Part shown: piece by piece, positions 58,658 through 63,805 of the stretch
How positions within the stretch are numbered: position 1 is the stretch's first letter
Layout: each line of letters begins with the position of its first letter
Virus record (IMG/VR): IMGVR_UViG_3300026484_000001
Coordinates: 1 to 64,000 of that record
Source: a virus
Length of the DNA: 64,000 nucleotides
Strand: one strand, 5' to 3'
Notes under the pieces: model-generated
What the model was told of the DNA's origin: nothing
The model's input: only the letters and a program-made list of their open reading frames with translations
Database searches by the model: none
Position numbers and translations under genes: made by a program

Positions 58658-58755
58658 TGTTAAAACAAATACTTGAAAAGCTTGTGGATTTAAATCCACA
58701 AGAAGAAGTTAATTGGAGCGGAGAACCGCATGCGAAATTAACCGGAGGTGGTTGA
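58657..58755 (+). CDS. Tagged micro-gene, 32 aa
   Basis: ATG overlaps the cupin stop (AAAGGA site). It encodes 'MLKQILEKLVDLNPQEEVNW' plus a short Gly tail. Its first 12 residues match the tag family seen in the operon at 42.7-48.1 kb. A 22-bp palindrome lies in the middle. Probably real, given the tight spacing on both sides. Confidence 0.5.
   Translation: MLKQILEKLVDLNPQEEVNWSGEPHAKLTGGG
58681..58702. repeat. 22-bp perfect palindrome inside the micro-gene
   Basis: CTTGTGGATTT followed by AAATCCACAAG, perfectly self-complementary with no loop. Long for chance. It could be an operator-like or regulatory site, or a remnant of a mobile element. Confidence 0.5.
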
Positions 58756-58757
58756 TA

Positions 58758-59300
58758 ATGATTAGACAAGCAATCGCAGAAGCTGCAAAAGGATTAGGGA
58801 GTTATGCTCTGAGGAGTACCGAATTTCTATCATATTTATATAAAGCGGATAATGAACTCGCTGAAGCAATTGAAAACTATGATCCGGATGGAATGGAAAG
58901 TAAAATTCTGTTGGTATTCGGTATCAAAGAAAAAATGTACATGGATGCAGTTTGGGCTCAAAAAGGGTTCGGGCCTCTAGCTTATAAAATAGCTATGACA
59001 ATGCAAGGTACATTAGCACCAAACTGGATGGAGTCTCAAGTTACTAAAGAGGCTCAGAATGTTTGGAAAGAGTTCTTCAATGGAAAGGGATCAAAAGATG
59101 TGAATCTCGAATTCATAGGTGTGAATAAAGATAATTACAGAGATTATTGGTATAGTTTGAAGAAGCCTCTGTCATTGAATAAAAACATAAAGGCTGATGA
59201 GAAATTCATTGGTAAAGATCCATATCAGGAACGAAGAGGTATCATGGATGAGCTCGCGGAATCTGTACTGAGAAGTTCAATGAGAGGGATATATACATGA
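58758..59300 (+). CDS. Tagged protein, 180 aa
   Basis: The ATG follows GGAGGTGG. It starts 'MIRQAIAEAAKGLG', the tag with I-A-E|A (an exact fit to the prohead protease rule). The body is helical with 'KYSLKKPLSLNKNIKADEKF'-like strands; function unknown. The next micro-ORF overlaps its stop. Confidence 0.65.
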   Translation: MIRQAIAEAAKGLGSYALRSTEFLSYLYKADNELAEAIENYDPDGMESKILLVFGIKEKMYMDAVWAQKGFGPLAYKIAMTMQGTLAPNWMESQVTKEAQNVWKEFFNGKGSKDVNLEFIGVNKDNYRDYWYSLKKPLSLNKNIKADEKFIGKDPYQERRGIMDELAESVLRSSMRGIYT

Positions 59301-59326
59301 TAAGAGAAATACTTGAAAGTTGTTAG
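59297..59326 (+). CDS. Tag-only micro-ORF, 9 aa
   Basis: ATG overlaps the previous stop (ATGA). It encodes only 'MIREILESC' before TAG. The sequence equals the tag without a body, and protein-like pieces in other frames follow. It looks like the start of a decayed gene. Confidence 0.35.
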   Translation: MIREILESC

Positions 59327-59493
59327 TGGAGTTTGCACCGAGTGACCAGATATCAAAGTCCCGCTTAAAAAGTACATAATAGATGTTGCTGAACTACTGG
59401 GCGACCAAGGTAGTAAATGTTGAATGTGTGGGAAATACAATGATATCAAAAACTAGAAGTCAAATTGATTATCTTGGGAATAAAGGTTTAAAA
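59327..59493 (+). pseudogene. Possible decayed gene between tag and glycosyltransferase
   Basis: No ORF covers this stretch with proper signals. Short frames read 'LVEFAPSDQISKSRLKST' and 'IIDVAELLGDQGSKC' in different frames, and a frame continuous with the next gene ('MLLNYWATKVVNVE') is open from 59383. This suggests one or two small frameshifts or stops in a former gene. Support is weak. Confidence 0.3.
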
Positions 59494-60162
59494 ATGATTA
59501 CAGTAATATATCCAGTTCTTGATGAAAGTTCAAGTGAGATTTTAAAAATCTCAATCAGATCACTGTGTAAACACTTAAAAGAAGACTTCAACATCATAAT
59601 TCACGGCCACAAACCTTCTTGGTACATAGGTGACCATAGCCCCAAAGGCTATAATATACACGGCAGGAGAAATATTTCACCATTCGGATATTTGGATGAA
59701 TATGATGAGTTTTTGTTGATGAATGATGATTTTATCGTATTGGAAGATGTTGACATAAATGGGTTTCAACCGAAGAAAGTTATGGTTGATGATTATTATC
59801 CTGGTTTCAGCTCACCTTTCAAACAATGGGTCATTAACTCTTGTATTCATTATAAAAGGTTGCTTGGCATAGAAGGTGATTTTACTTGGGAGTCACATGT
59901 TGGTAGGTGGTACGATAAGGAGTCACTTGAATTCATTAGAAAACAAGATAATGACTCATTTTTACATGACATAGCATTGCATATGTTTAAAGAAAGTCAG
60001 GGTCGCCTTGGCAATTGTGAGCGAATTCTAAATCCACTGAGTAAATTTGAAATATATGGGTTTGAGAAATATAGGTTCTTACATCTTCATCCTGCACTCC
60101 GTTCCGAAACAAACTTACTGATGATTGGAAAGAATTTCGAAAAATGTAAGTATGAACTATAG
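59494..60162 (+). CDS. Glycosyltransferase-like protein, 222 aa
   Basis: ATG with AAAGG. 'MITVIYPVLDESSSEILKIS' matches the N-terminal strand-helix of GT-A enzymes. 'YDEFLLMNDDFIVLEDVD' includes a D-D motif like the metal-binding D-x-D of glycosyltransferases. Later 'HVGRWYDKESL' and 'FLHDIALHMFKES' are helical. It would modify surface polysaccharide or a protein glycan. It is close to the flagellin gene, so flagellar or surface glycan change is possible but unproven. Confidence 0.62.
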   Translation: MITVIYPVLDESSSEILKISIRSLCKHLKEDFNIIIHGHKPSWYIGDHSPKGYNIHGRRNISPFGYLDEYDEFLLMNDDFIVLEDVDINGFQPKKVMVDDYYPGFSSPFKQWVINSCIHYKRLLGIEGDFTWESHVGRWYDKESLEFIRKQDNDSFLHDIALHMFKESQGRLGNCERILNPLSKFEIYGFEKYRFLHLHPALRSETNLLMIGKNFEKCKYEL

Positions 60163-60163
60163 A

Positions 60164-60197
60164 TTTAAGCTGACTTTAATCTTTATTATGGTATAAT
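60164..60197 (+). promoter_or_regulatory. Double-box promoter
   Basis: TTTAAG (60164), TTTAAT (60175), TATAAT (60192), ATAGTATAT; leader AAAGGCTTAAA before the ATG at 60224. Confidence 0.8.
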
Positions 60198-60223
60198 ATA
60201 GTATATTAACTGAAAGGCTTAAA

Positions 60224-60439
60224 ATGAACAACTTAATTAATAGGATCCAAACTCGTCCAGGTTACAAATATTTAGCTGTGATCGTGTCAGTAGTTGGGTT
60301 CTTTATGATTATGTCATATACTCAACCAGTGGTGGAAGTGGATGGAGATGATATGGTAGTGTCAGTAGATGGCAAACCTACATTTCGTCCTTTGATGAAT
60401 TGGGATCTTCGTGAAGCTAAAATCGTGAGAGTAAACTAA
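60224..60439 (+). CDS. Small single-pass membrane protein, 71 aa
   Basis: Conserved leader with AAAGG. A transmembrane segment lies at about 15-35 ('YLAVIVSVVGFFMIMSY') with a short cytoplasmic N-terminus. The C-terminal 35 residues are a small periplasmic-type beta domain ('VVEVDGDDMVVSVDGKPTF'). A typical size for superinfection-exclusion or host-takeover proteins; function unknown. Confidence 0.62.
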   Translation: MNNLINRIQTRPGYKYLAVIVSVVGFFMIMSYTQPVVEVDGDDMVVSVDGKPTFRPLMNWDLREAKIVRVN

Positions 60440-60443
60440 TTCT

Positions 60444-60518
60444 ATGAAACTTGACATTCTAGCAATTTTGGGTTCTGTTTTGGTAAAGCAGAAAAGTTAT
60501 AATTTAAGCAAGGTTTAA
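60444..60518 (+). CDS. Micro-ORF, 24 aa
   Basis: ATG at 60444, TAA at 60516, no clear ribosome site. Encodes a hydrophobic 'LDILAILGSVLVKQKS' peptide and overlaps the next promoter. Weak candidate; it fills an otherwise empty 120-nt gap. Confidence 0.25.
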   Translation: MKLDILAILGSVLVKQKSYNLSKV

Positions 60519-60536
60519 TCTTACTTATAGTATAAT
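60503..60536 (+). promoter_or_regulatory. Double-box promoter before the cytochrome operon
   Basis: TTTAAG (60503), TTTAAT (60514), TATAAT (60531). It drives the 70-aa ORF and cytochrome c. Confidence 0.78.
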
Positions 60537-60562
60537 ATGATATATTTTAACAAAGGGTGTGA

Positions 60563-60775
60563 ATGGCAAAAGTACAAAGATATCGTAAAGTTAAAATAAA
60601 TGTTACTCAGGTTGGCGGGTTTGAAATCGGCACTGAGAACAAGTGGGAAGTTGAGTTGATTTTTATTAAGTCAATGAAGCTTCCACAAATGAACATAACG
60701 GTTGATGGTGGTCTTGAATCAGAGGCTATATATGTCGGTCATCATTGGGTTGATGAATTACTTAAGGAAAGATAA
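60563..60775 (+). CDS. Hypothetical protein, 70 aa, paired with cytochrome c
   Basis: AAAGGG site. A small beta protein ('KINVTQVGGFEIGTENKWEV'), no signal peptide. The stop overlaps the cytochrome start (TAATG), so the two are made together. Unknown; could assist cytochrome function or be a separate host modulator. Confidence 0.6.
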   Translation: MAKVQRYRKVKINVTQVGGFEIGTENKWEVELIFIKSMKLPQMNITVDGGLESEAIYVGHHWVDELLKER

Positions 60776-61044
60776 TGAAAAAGGTTTTATTTCTGTTTGC
60801 ATTAGTGGCAGCACTTTATGCAGGCTCAACTGACAAATGTCTAGGTTGTCACGGGACACACTTTGAAAAAAGAGCTCTGGGACAGTCAGGGGTAGTTGCT
60901 GATATGAACACAACAGCAATCAAATATGCACTAAATGGGTACCAAAATGGTACATACGGTGGAAAAATGAAAGGGTTGATGGCTGCGCAAGTCAAAGATA
61001 CCAATGTTTCTGAGATTGTAACTGAAATAGTAAATTCTTTTTAA
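60775..61044 (+). CDS. c-type cytochrome, class I, 89 aa
   Basis: N-terminal signal peptide ('KKVLFLFALVAALYAG') for the periplasm. One heme site C-x-x-C-H ('CLGCHG') at about 23-27, then an axial Met region 'YGGKMKGLMAAQ', the order of small cytochrome c553-like carriers that are abundant in Campylobacterota. Complete, so it could be matured by the host Ccs system and carry electrons between complex III-type donors and terminal oxidases. An energy-related cargo gene in a phage; driven by a phage-type promoter. Confidence 0.88.
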   Translation: MKKVLFLFALVAALYAGSTDKCLGCHGTHFEKRALGQSGVVADMNTTAIKYALNGYQNGTYGGKMKGLMAAQVKDTNVSEIVTEIVNSF

Positions 61045-61045
61045 C

Positions 61046-61079
61046 TTTAAGTGGGCTTTAAGCTTATTTACAGTATAAT
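61046..61079 (+). promoter_or_regulatory. Double-box promoter before tRNA region
   Basis: TTTAAG (61046), TTTAAG (61057), TATAAT (61074). It overlaps the end of the cytochrome gene. A hairpin leader follows and then the small 43-aa gene and tRNA array. Confidence 0.78.
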
Positions 61080-61095
61080 AGGGTAACTTAAAAAT

Positions 61096-61120
61096 AAGTC
61101 TGAAAAAAGTTTTCGGATTT
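61096..61120 (+). terminator. Leader hairpin downstream of the promoter
   Basis: AAGTCTGAAAA / TTTTCGGATTT, 11 pairs including two G-U, loop AAG, starting 17 nt after the -10. It could act as an attenuator or mRNA stabiliser. Confidence 0.4.
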
Positions 61121-61154
61121 ATCTTTAAATCGTTAAAAATGATCTACTTCGTCA

Positions 61155-61163
61155 TTAAATAAA
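61155..61163 (+). promoter_or_regulatory. Late-promoter-like element TTAAATAAA
   Basis: Lies 28 nt before the ATG at 61192. Confidence 0.58.
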
Positions 61164-61191
61164 AGTATAAAAATCAAATAAGGAGTCAGCA

Positions 61192-61323
61192 ATGGCACAA
61201 GCAATATTTATAGCTTATCAACCGCAAGAACATATCGCCTTTGCTGGCGAAGCAATTGTTATACCTCAAATGGTGTGGCATGAAGCTGACATTCGCCCTT
61301 ATGGGATTGAACAAATTATCTAA
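61192..61323 (+). CDS. Small protein, 43 aa
   Basis: AGGAG site 7 nt before ATG 61192, stop TAA 61321. Sequence 'MAQAIFIAYQPQEHIAFAGE' then 'IVIPQMVWHEADIRPYGIEQ'; no membrane segment. It has both a double-box promoter and a late element upstream, and a terminator hairpin after it. Unrecognised. Confidence 0.6.
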   Translation: MAQAIFIAYQPQEHIAFAGEAIVIPQMVWHEADIRPYGIEQII

Positions 61324-61336
61324 GTAGTCCTTTCAG

Positions 61337-61360
61337 TCAAGGGCTTCTTTAAGTCCTTGA
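61337..61360 (+). terminator. Hairpin terminator
   Basis: TCAAGGGCTT / AAGTCCTTGA with one G-U pair and a CTTT loop, 13 nt after the 43-aa gene. Confidence 0.55.
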
Positions 61361-61527
61361 TTCTACGAAAAGACTCAAGAGTTTGCACACAGTAACCGAA
61401 TTAATCGGGCTGTCAGTGTATCAACTCGTCATTTTCCTCAAATCATATTCTTATAAGAAGCCTTGCCTACAATAGAACTATCTAGTTTTCCACGGTTTAG
61501 GGAATTCCGCTCAAAAATTCCAGGTAA
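61361..61527. other. Gap before the tRNA array
   Basis: No ORF with a ribosome site and no clear tRNA fold is seen here. Short segments resemble pieces of tRNA arms, but none folds fully. Confidence 0.5.
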
Positions 61528-61612
61528 TGGGTTTTCAAAGTCGTTCGGATACGGCAGCAAGACTGTAAATCTTGTCTCTAGGGGAGTGGTTCGAGTCCAC
61601 GGGAACCCACCA
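61528..61612 (+). tRNA. tRNA-Tyr(GTA)
   Basis: Acceptor TGGGTTT/GAACCCA, long variable arm (type II), anticodon loop CTGTAAA with GTA at 61565-61567, encoded CCA. Confidence 0.92.
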
Positions 61613-61618
61613 TTACAT

Positions 61619-61695
61619 CTGGATATAGCTCAGTTTGGGAGAGCACTTGCTTTGGGAGCAAGGGGTCGTAGGTTCAATCCCTACTATTCAGACCA
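61619..61695 (+). tRNA. tRNA-Pro(TGG)
   Basis: Acceptor CTGGATA/TATTCAG, anticodon loop TTTGGGA giving TGG, T-loop TTCAATC, CCA encoded. Confidence 0.9.
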
Positions 61696-61702
61696 TTTTT
61701 AT

Positions 61703-61776
61703 TGAGGTATAGTTCAACGGCAGAACATGCGACTTTGACTCGCATAATATAGGTTCGATCCCTATTACCTCATCCA
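61703..61776 (+). tRNA. tRNA-Gln(TTG)
   Basis: Acceptor TGAGGTA/TACCTCA, anticodon stem TGCGA/TCGCA with loop CTTTGAC, anticodon TTG, CCA encoded. Confidence 0.9.
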
Positions 61777-61777
61777 T

Positions 61778-61852
61778 CCTTGGGTAGCTCAATGGTAGAG
61801 CAGTCGGTTGATAACCGGAAGAATTGTGGTTCAATTCCACTCCTGAGGACCA
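61778..61852 (+). tRNA. tRNA-Ile(GAT)
   Basis: Acceptor CCTTGGG/CCTGAGG, anticodon loop TTGATAA (GAT), CCA encoded; starts 1 nt after the preceding CCA. Confidence 0.88.
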
Positions 61853-61862
61853 ATACTAATAT

Positions 61863-61937
61863 ACCACGGTCGTCTAATGGTTAGGACACCATACTTTCAA
61901 TTTGGTAACCGGAGTTCAATTCTCCGTCGTGGTACCA
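61863..61937 (+). tRNA. tRNA-Glu(TTC), copy 1
   Basis: Acceptor ACCACGG/TCGTGGT, anticodon loop CTTTCAA (TTC), one T-T mismatch in the anticodon stem, CCA encoded. Confidence 0.85.
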
Positions 61938-61947
61938 GAATTACAAT

Positions 61948-62023
61948 GGGGTGTTAGCTCATCTGGGAGAGCACTAGGTTTGCAACTTAGAGGTGCAGGG
62001 TTCGAGTCCCTGACACTCCACCA
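61948..62023 (+). tRNA. tRNA-Ala(TGC)
   Basis: Acceptor GGGGTGT/ACACTCC, anticodon loop TTTGCAA (TGC), T-loop TTCGAGT, CCA encoded. Confidence 0.92.
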
Positions 62024-62064
62024 ATTTATTATTCAGCATTCAGCCCATTAATAGTGGGTTAAAT

Positions 62065-62140
62065 GGTGAGTATAGTACAATGGTTAGTACGGAGGGTTGT
62101 GAACCTTCTAATTCCAGTTCAATTCTGGATACTCACACCA
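62065..62140 (+). tRNA. tRNA-His(GTG)
   Basis: Extra 5' G at 62065 (the G-1 of tRNA-His), acceptor GTGAGTA/TACTCAC, anticodon loop TTGTGAA (GTG), CCA encoded. Confidence 0.9.
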
Positions 62141-62141
62141 T

Positions 62142-62216
62142 GGCTCGGTCGTCTAATGGTTAGGACAACTGGTTTTCGACCAGTTAATCAGAGTTCAATT
62201 CTCTGTCGAGTCACCA
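62142..62216 (+). tRNA. tRNA-Glu(TTC), copy 2
   Basis: Acceptor GGCTCGG/TCGAGTC, anticodon stem ACTGG/CCAGT with loop TTTTCGA, anticodon TTC with G37 instead of A37, CCA encoded. It differs from copy 1 in most stems. Confidence 0.82.
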
Positions 62217-62237
62217 ATTTATTTATAAGGCTATGAC

Positions 62238-62435
62238 ATGAAAGATATGTATATGGAAGATGTTGGCAGTTTGTCAAGTGAAACATGTGATTTTATATCT
62301 GAAAAGCTGAAACAATTTAACACACGGCTGACTGATGAACAAGTTAAGGATCTCGTTGAGAACCAAATTTGGGACGCAGTTTTTGAAAAACTAGAAAACT
62401 TTTGTGACAATGATTACAGAAGTCAAATGGGATAA
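62238..62435 (+). CDS. Small acidic protein, 65 aa, possibly the front of a broken endonuclease
   Basis: ATG at 62238 with a weak AAGG site. It encodes a helical acidic peptide ending 'NDYRSQMG' at TAA. The frame after the TAA continues directly in endonuclease-like sequence ('GGNAEKQHRGGRSNGQ'), so this ORF may be the N-terminal part of a gene cut by a stop codon. Confidence 0.5.
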   Translation: MKDMYMEDVGSLSSETCDFISEKLKQFNTRLTDEQVKDLVENQIWDAVFEKLENFCDNDYRSQMG

Positions 62436-62817
62436 GGGGGTAATGCTGAAAAGCAACATCGTGGAGGAAGAAGTAACGGTCAATATGTTAATGACAGTTT
62501 CGGCGAAAAAGTATTTCTTCAATCTTCTTACGAACTATTATGTTCCGAGATACTGAACGAAATGGGCATATTATGGGTTAGACCAAAATCACTTCCATAT
62601 GAGATAGATGGTAAAAAGAGAAAATACTTCCCTGATTTTCTCCTAGTGGATTATGGTATCTATTTAGATCCCAAAAATGATTTTTTGATTAAAAAGATAT
62701 TCCTAAAATAAGAGCAGTAGAAGAACAAAATGATGTTTCCGTATTCATTTTATCGAAACAAAACATAACAACAGATTTCATGGCGAGTATCATAATGGCT
62801 AATGACACCACCTCATA
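62436..62817 (+). pseudogene. Broken endonuclease-like gene between tRNAs
   Basis: In the frame of the 65-aa ORF, after its TAA, the sequence reads like a tRNA-associated or homing nuclease: 'GEKVFLQSSYELLCSEIL', 'PYEIDGKKRKYFPDFLLVDY' (P-D-F core of a PD-x-K-like nuclease), to a TAA at 62709. A one-base shift in an A run (62691-62695) restores 'DIPKIRAVEEQNDVSVFILS'. A frame stop and a frameshift suggest decay. The 3' end overlaps the next tRNA. Confidence 0.6.
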
Positions 62818-62856
62818 AGTGGTTCTATGCTGGTTCAAATCCAGTCTCGCCAACCA
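62781..62856 (+). tRNA. tRNA with CAT anticodon (Met or Ile2)
   Basis: Acceptor TGGCGAG/CTCGCCA, anticodon stem ACCAC/GTGGT, loop CTCATAA (CAT), T-loop TTCAAAT, CCA encoded. Whether C34 is modified to read Ile (AUA) cannot be seen. Confidence 0.88.
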
Positions 62857-62872
62857 AACCAAAAACAAACAT

Positions 62873-62943
62873 GCCAACCGATCAGGGATCAGTCAGTGCT
62901 CATAACACAGACCAGCTTAGATCGTTACTAAGGGTTGGCACCA
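62873..62943 (+). tRNA. Aberrant tRNA-like gene with CAT anticodon
   Basis: Acceptor GCCAACC/GGTTGGC and encoded CCA are perfect. The anticodon loop is CTCATAA with an A-A mismatch in the stem. Only 14 nt serve as D-arm (GATC/GATC with a 3-nt loop), and the T-loop is ATCGTTA, lacking TTC. 71 nt. Either a functional odd tRNA or a decaying one. Confidence 0.55.
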
Positions 62944-62946
62944 AAT

Positions 62947-63020
62947 GCGGACATAGTATAAAGGGATTATGGCGGTCTTCCAAACCGTGGATGCGAGTTC
63001 GAGCCTCGCTGTCCGCTCCA
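62947..63020 (+). tRNA. tRNA-Gly(TCC)
   Basis: Acceptor GCGGACA/TGTCCGC, anticodon loop CTTCCAA (TCC), T-loop TTCGAGC, CCA encoded. Confidence 0.92.
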
Positions 63021-63025
63021 AACAT

Positions 63026-63100
63026 ACTCGGTTATTTCAGTGGTAGAATGTCTCCCTTACAAGGAGGAGGTCGTTGGTTCGAGTCCAACACCGAGTACCA
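63026..63100 (+). tRNA. tRNA-Val(TAC)
   Basis: Acceptor ACTCGGT/ACCGAGT, anticodon loop CTTACAA (TAC), CCA encoded. Confidence 0.92.
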
Positions 63101-63114
63101 AACACAACAAACAT

Positions 63115-63190
63115 GCTCTTCTAGCTTATGTGGTACAAGCATCGGTTTGAAGAACCGAGGATTGAAGTTCAACTCTTCAGGGGAGCACCA
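63115..63190 (+). tRNA. tRNA-Phe(GAA)
   Basis: Acceptor GCTCTTC/GGGGAGC (two G-U), anticodon stem TCGGT/ACCGA, loop TTGAAGA (GAA), CCA encoded. Confidence 0.88.
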
Positions 63191-63214
63191 TATTTTAATT
63201 ATAAAGGAATTATC

Positions 63215-63301
63215 ATGAGAGATAAGGATAATAGAAAAATCACACAATCAAAAAAGTCGTACGATCGCAAGAAAGTACAAAAACATCGTTGGCAGGATTA
63301 A
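63215..63301 (+). CDS. Small basic protein, 28 aa, between tRNAs
   Basis: AAAGGA site 8 nt before ATG 63215, stop TAA 63299. Encodes a Lys/Arg-rich 'MRDKDNRKITQSKKSYDRKK' peptide. The clear ribosome site supports translation. It could bind RNA; function unknown. Confidence 0.5.
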   Translation: MRDKDNRKITQSKKSYDRKKVQKHRWQD

Positions 63302-63322
63302 CATTCAATTAATCCAAAATAT

Positions 63323-63397
63323 ATGCATGTAGCTCAGAGGCAGAGCAATGGTCTCCAAAACCATAGGTCGAGATTTCGAAATTCTCCATGTATGCCA
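63323..63397 (+). tRNA. tRNA-Trp(CCA)
   Basis: Acceptor ATGCATG/CATGTAT, discriminator G, anticodon loop CTCCAAA (CCA), CCA end encoded. Confidence 0.88.
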
Positions 63398-63399
63398 AT

Positions 63400-63471
63400 G
63401 CCCAAACTGACGGATTCAGACTCGAGGTTTCGACCCTTGATGTCAAGGTTCAACTCCTTGTTTGGGCTCCA
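63400..63471 (+). tRNA. tRNA-Arg(TCG)
   Basis: Acceptor GCCCAAA/TTTGGGC, anticodon loop TTTCGAC (TCG), small D-arm, T-loop TTCAACT, CCA encoded. Length 72. Confidence 0.8.
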
Positions 63472-63511
63472 CTTCAATTTACACAATCAAAAACAAACTC
63501 AATTATCATCA

Positions 63512-63520
63512 TTAAATATC
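63512..63520 (+). promoter_or_regulatory. Late-promoter-like element TTAAATATC
   Basis: Lies 102 nt before the next ATG, so the connection to a gene is unclear. Confidence 0.35.
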
Positions 63521-63562
63521 GTCATAATATACAAAGTTCCCTGAGAAAACTCATAACTAAAA

Positions 63563-63584
63563 TTTAAGAAAACTCCTGTATAAT
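63563..63584 (+). promoter_or_regulatory. Promoter before the endolysin pair
   Basis: TTTAAG at 63563 and TATAAT at 63579 with a 16-nt step instead of 17, and no clear upstream box. A weaker relative of the double-box class. Confidence 0.5.
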
Positions 63585-63622
63585 AGTAATGTTTATAACA
63601 GGATTTCCGAACAGAGGCGAAT

Positions 63623-63805
63623 ATGACAATTAAGTTCATACACAATAGAAAAACAGTTTTAGAATACACGGTTGCTAACTTAAGCGATCCAATTGTTCCA
63701 AAAAAACACGACCAACTAGATATTGATGGTCAAAACATGGTTATTGTTGATTTTTCAGCATTCCAAGATTTAGTAGTATTCAAGGTGGAAACATGCGAAA
63801 AATAA
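63623..63805 (+). CDS. Hypothetical protein, 60 aa
   Basis: GAGGCG before the ATG. A beta-rich small protein ('KTVLEYTVANLSDPIVPKKH'), overlapping the amidase start by 13 nt. The overlap indicates translational coupling to the lysin gene. No family recognised. Confidence 0.6.
   Translation: MTIKFIHNRKTVLEYTVANLSDPIVPKKHDQLDIDGQNMVIVDFSAFQDLVVFKVETCEK

Noticed and set aside
61463-61705. 80-aa ORF over the first tRNA genes
   Set aside because: It spans tRNA-Tyr and tRNA-Pro; the sequence is explained by tRNA structure.
62689-62877. Minus-strand 62-aa ORF over the tRNA array
   Set aside because: It overlaps a tRNA and a pseudogene with no signal; tRNA folding explains the sequence.
62802-63218. 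138-aa ORF over tRNA genes
   Set aside because: The frame runs through at least five tRNA genes, so it is very unlikely to be coding.
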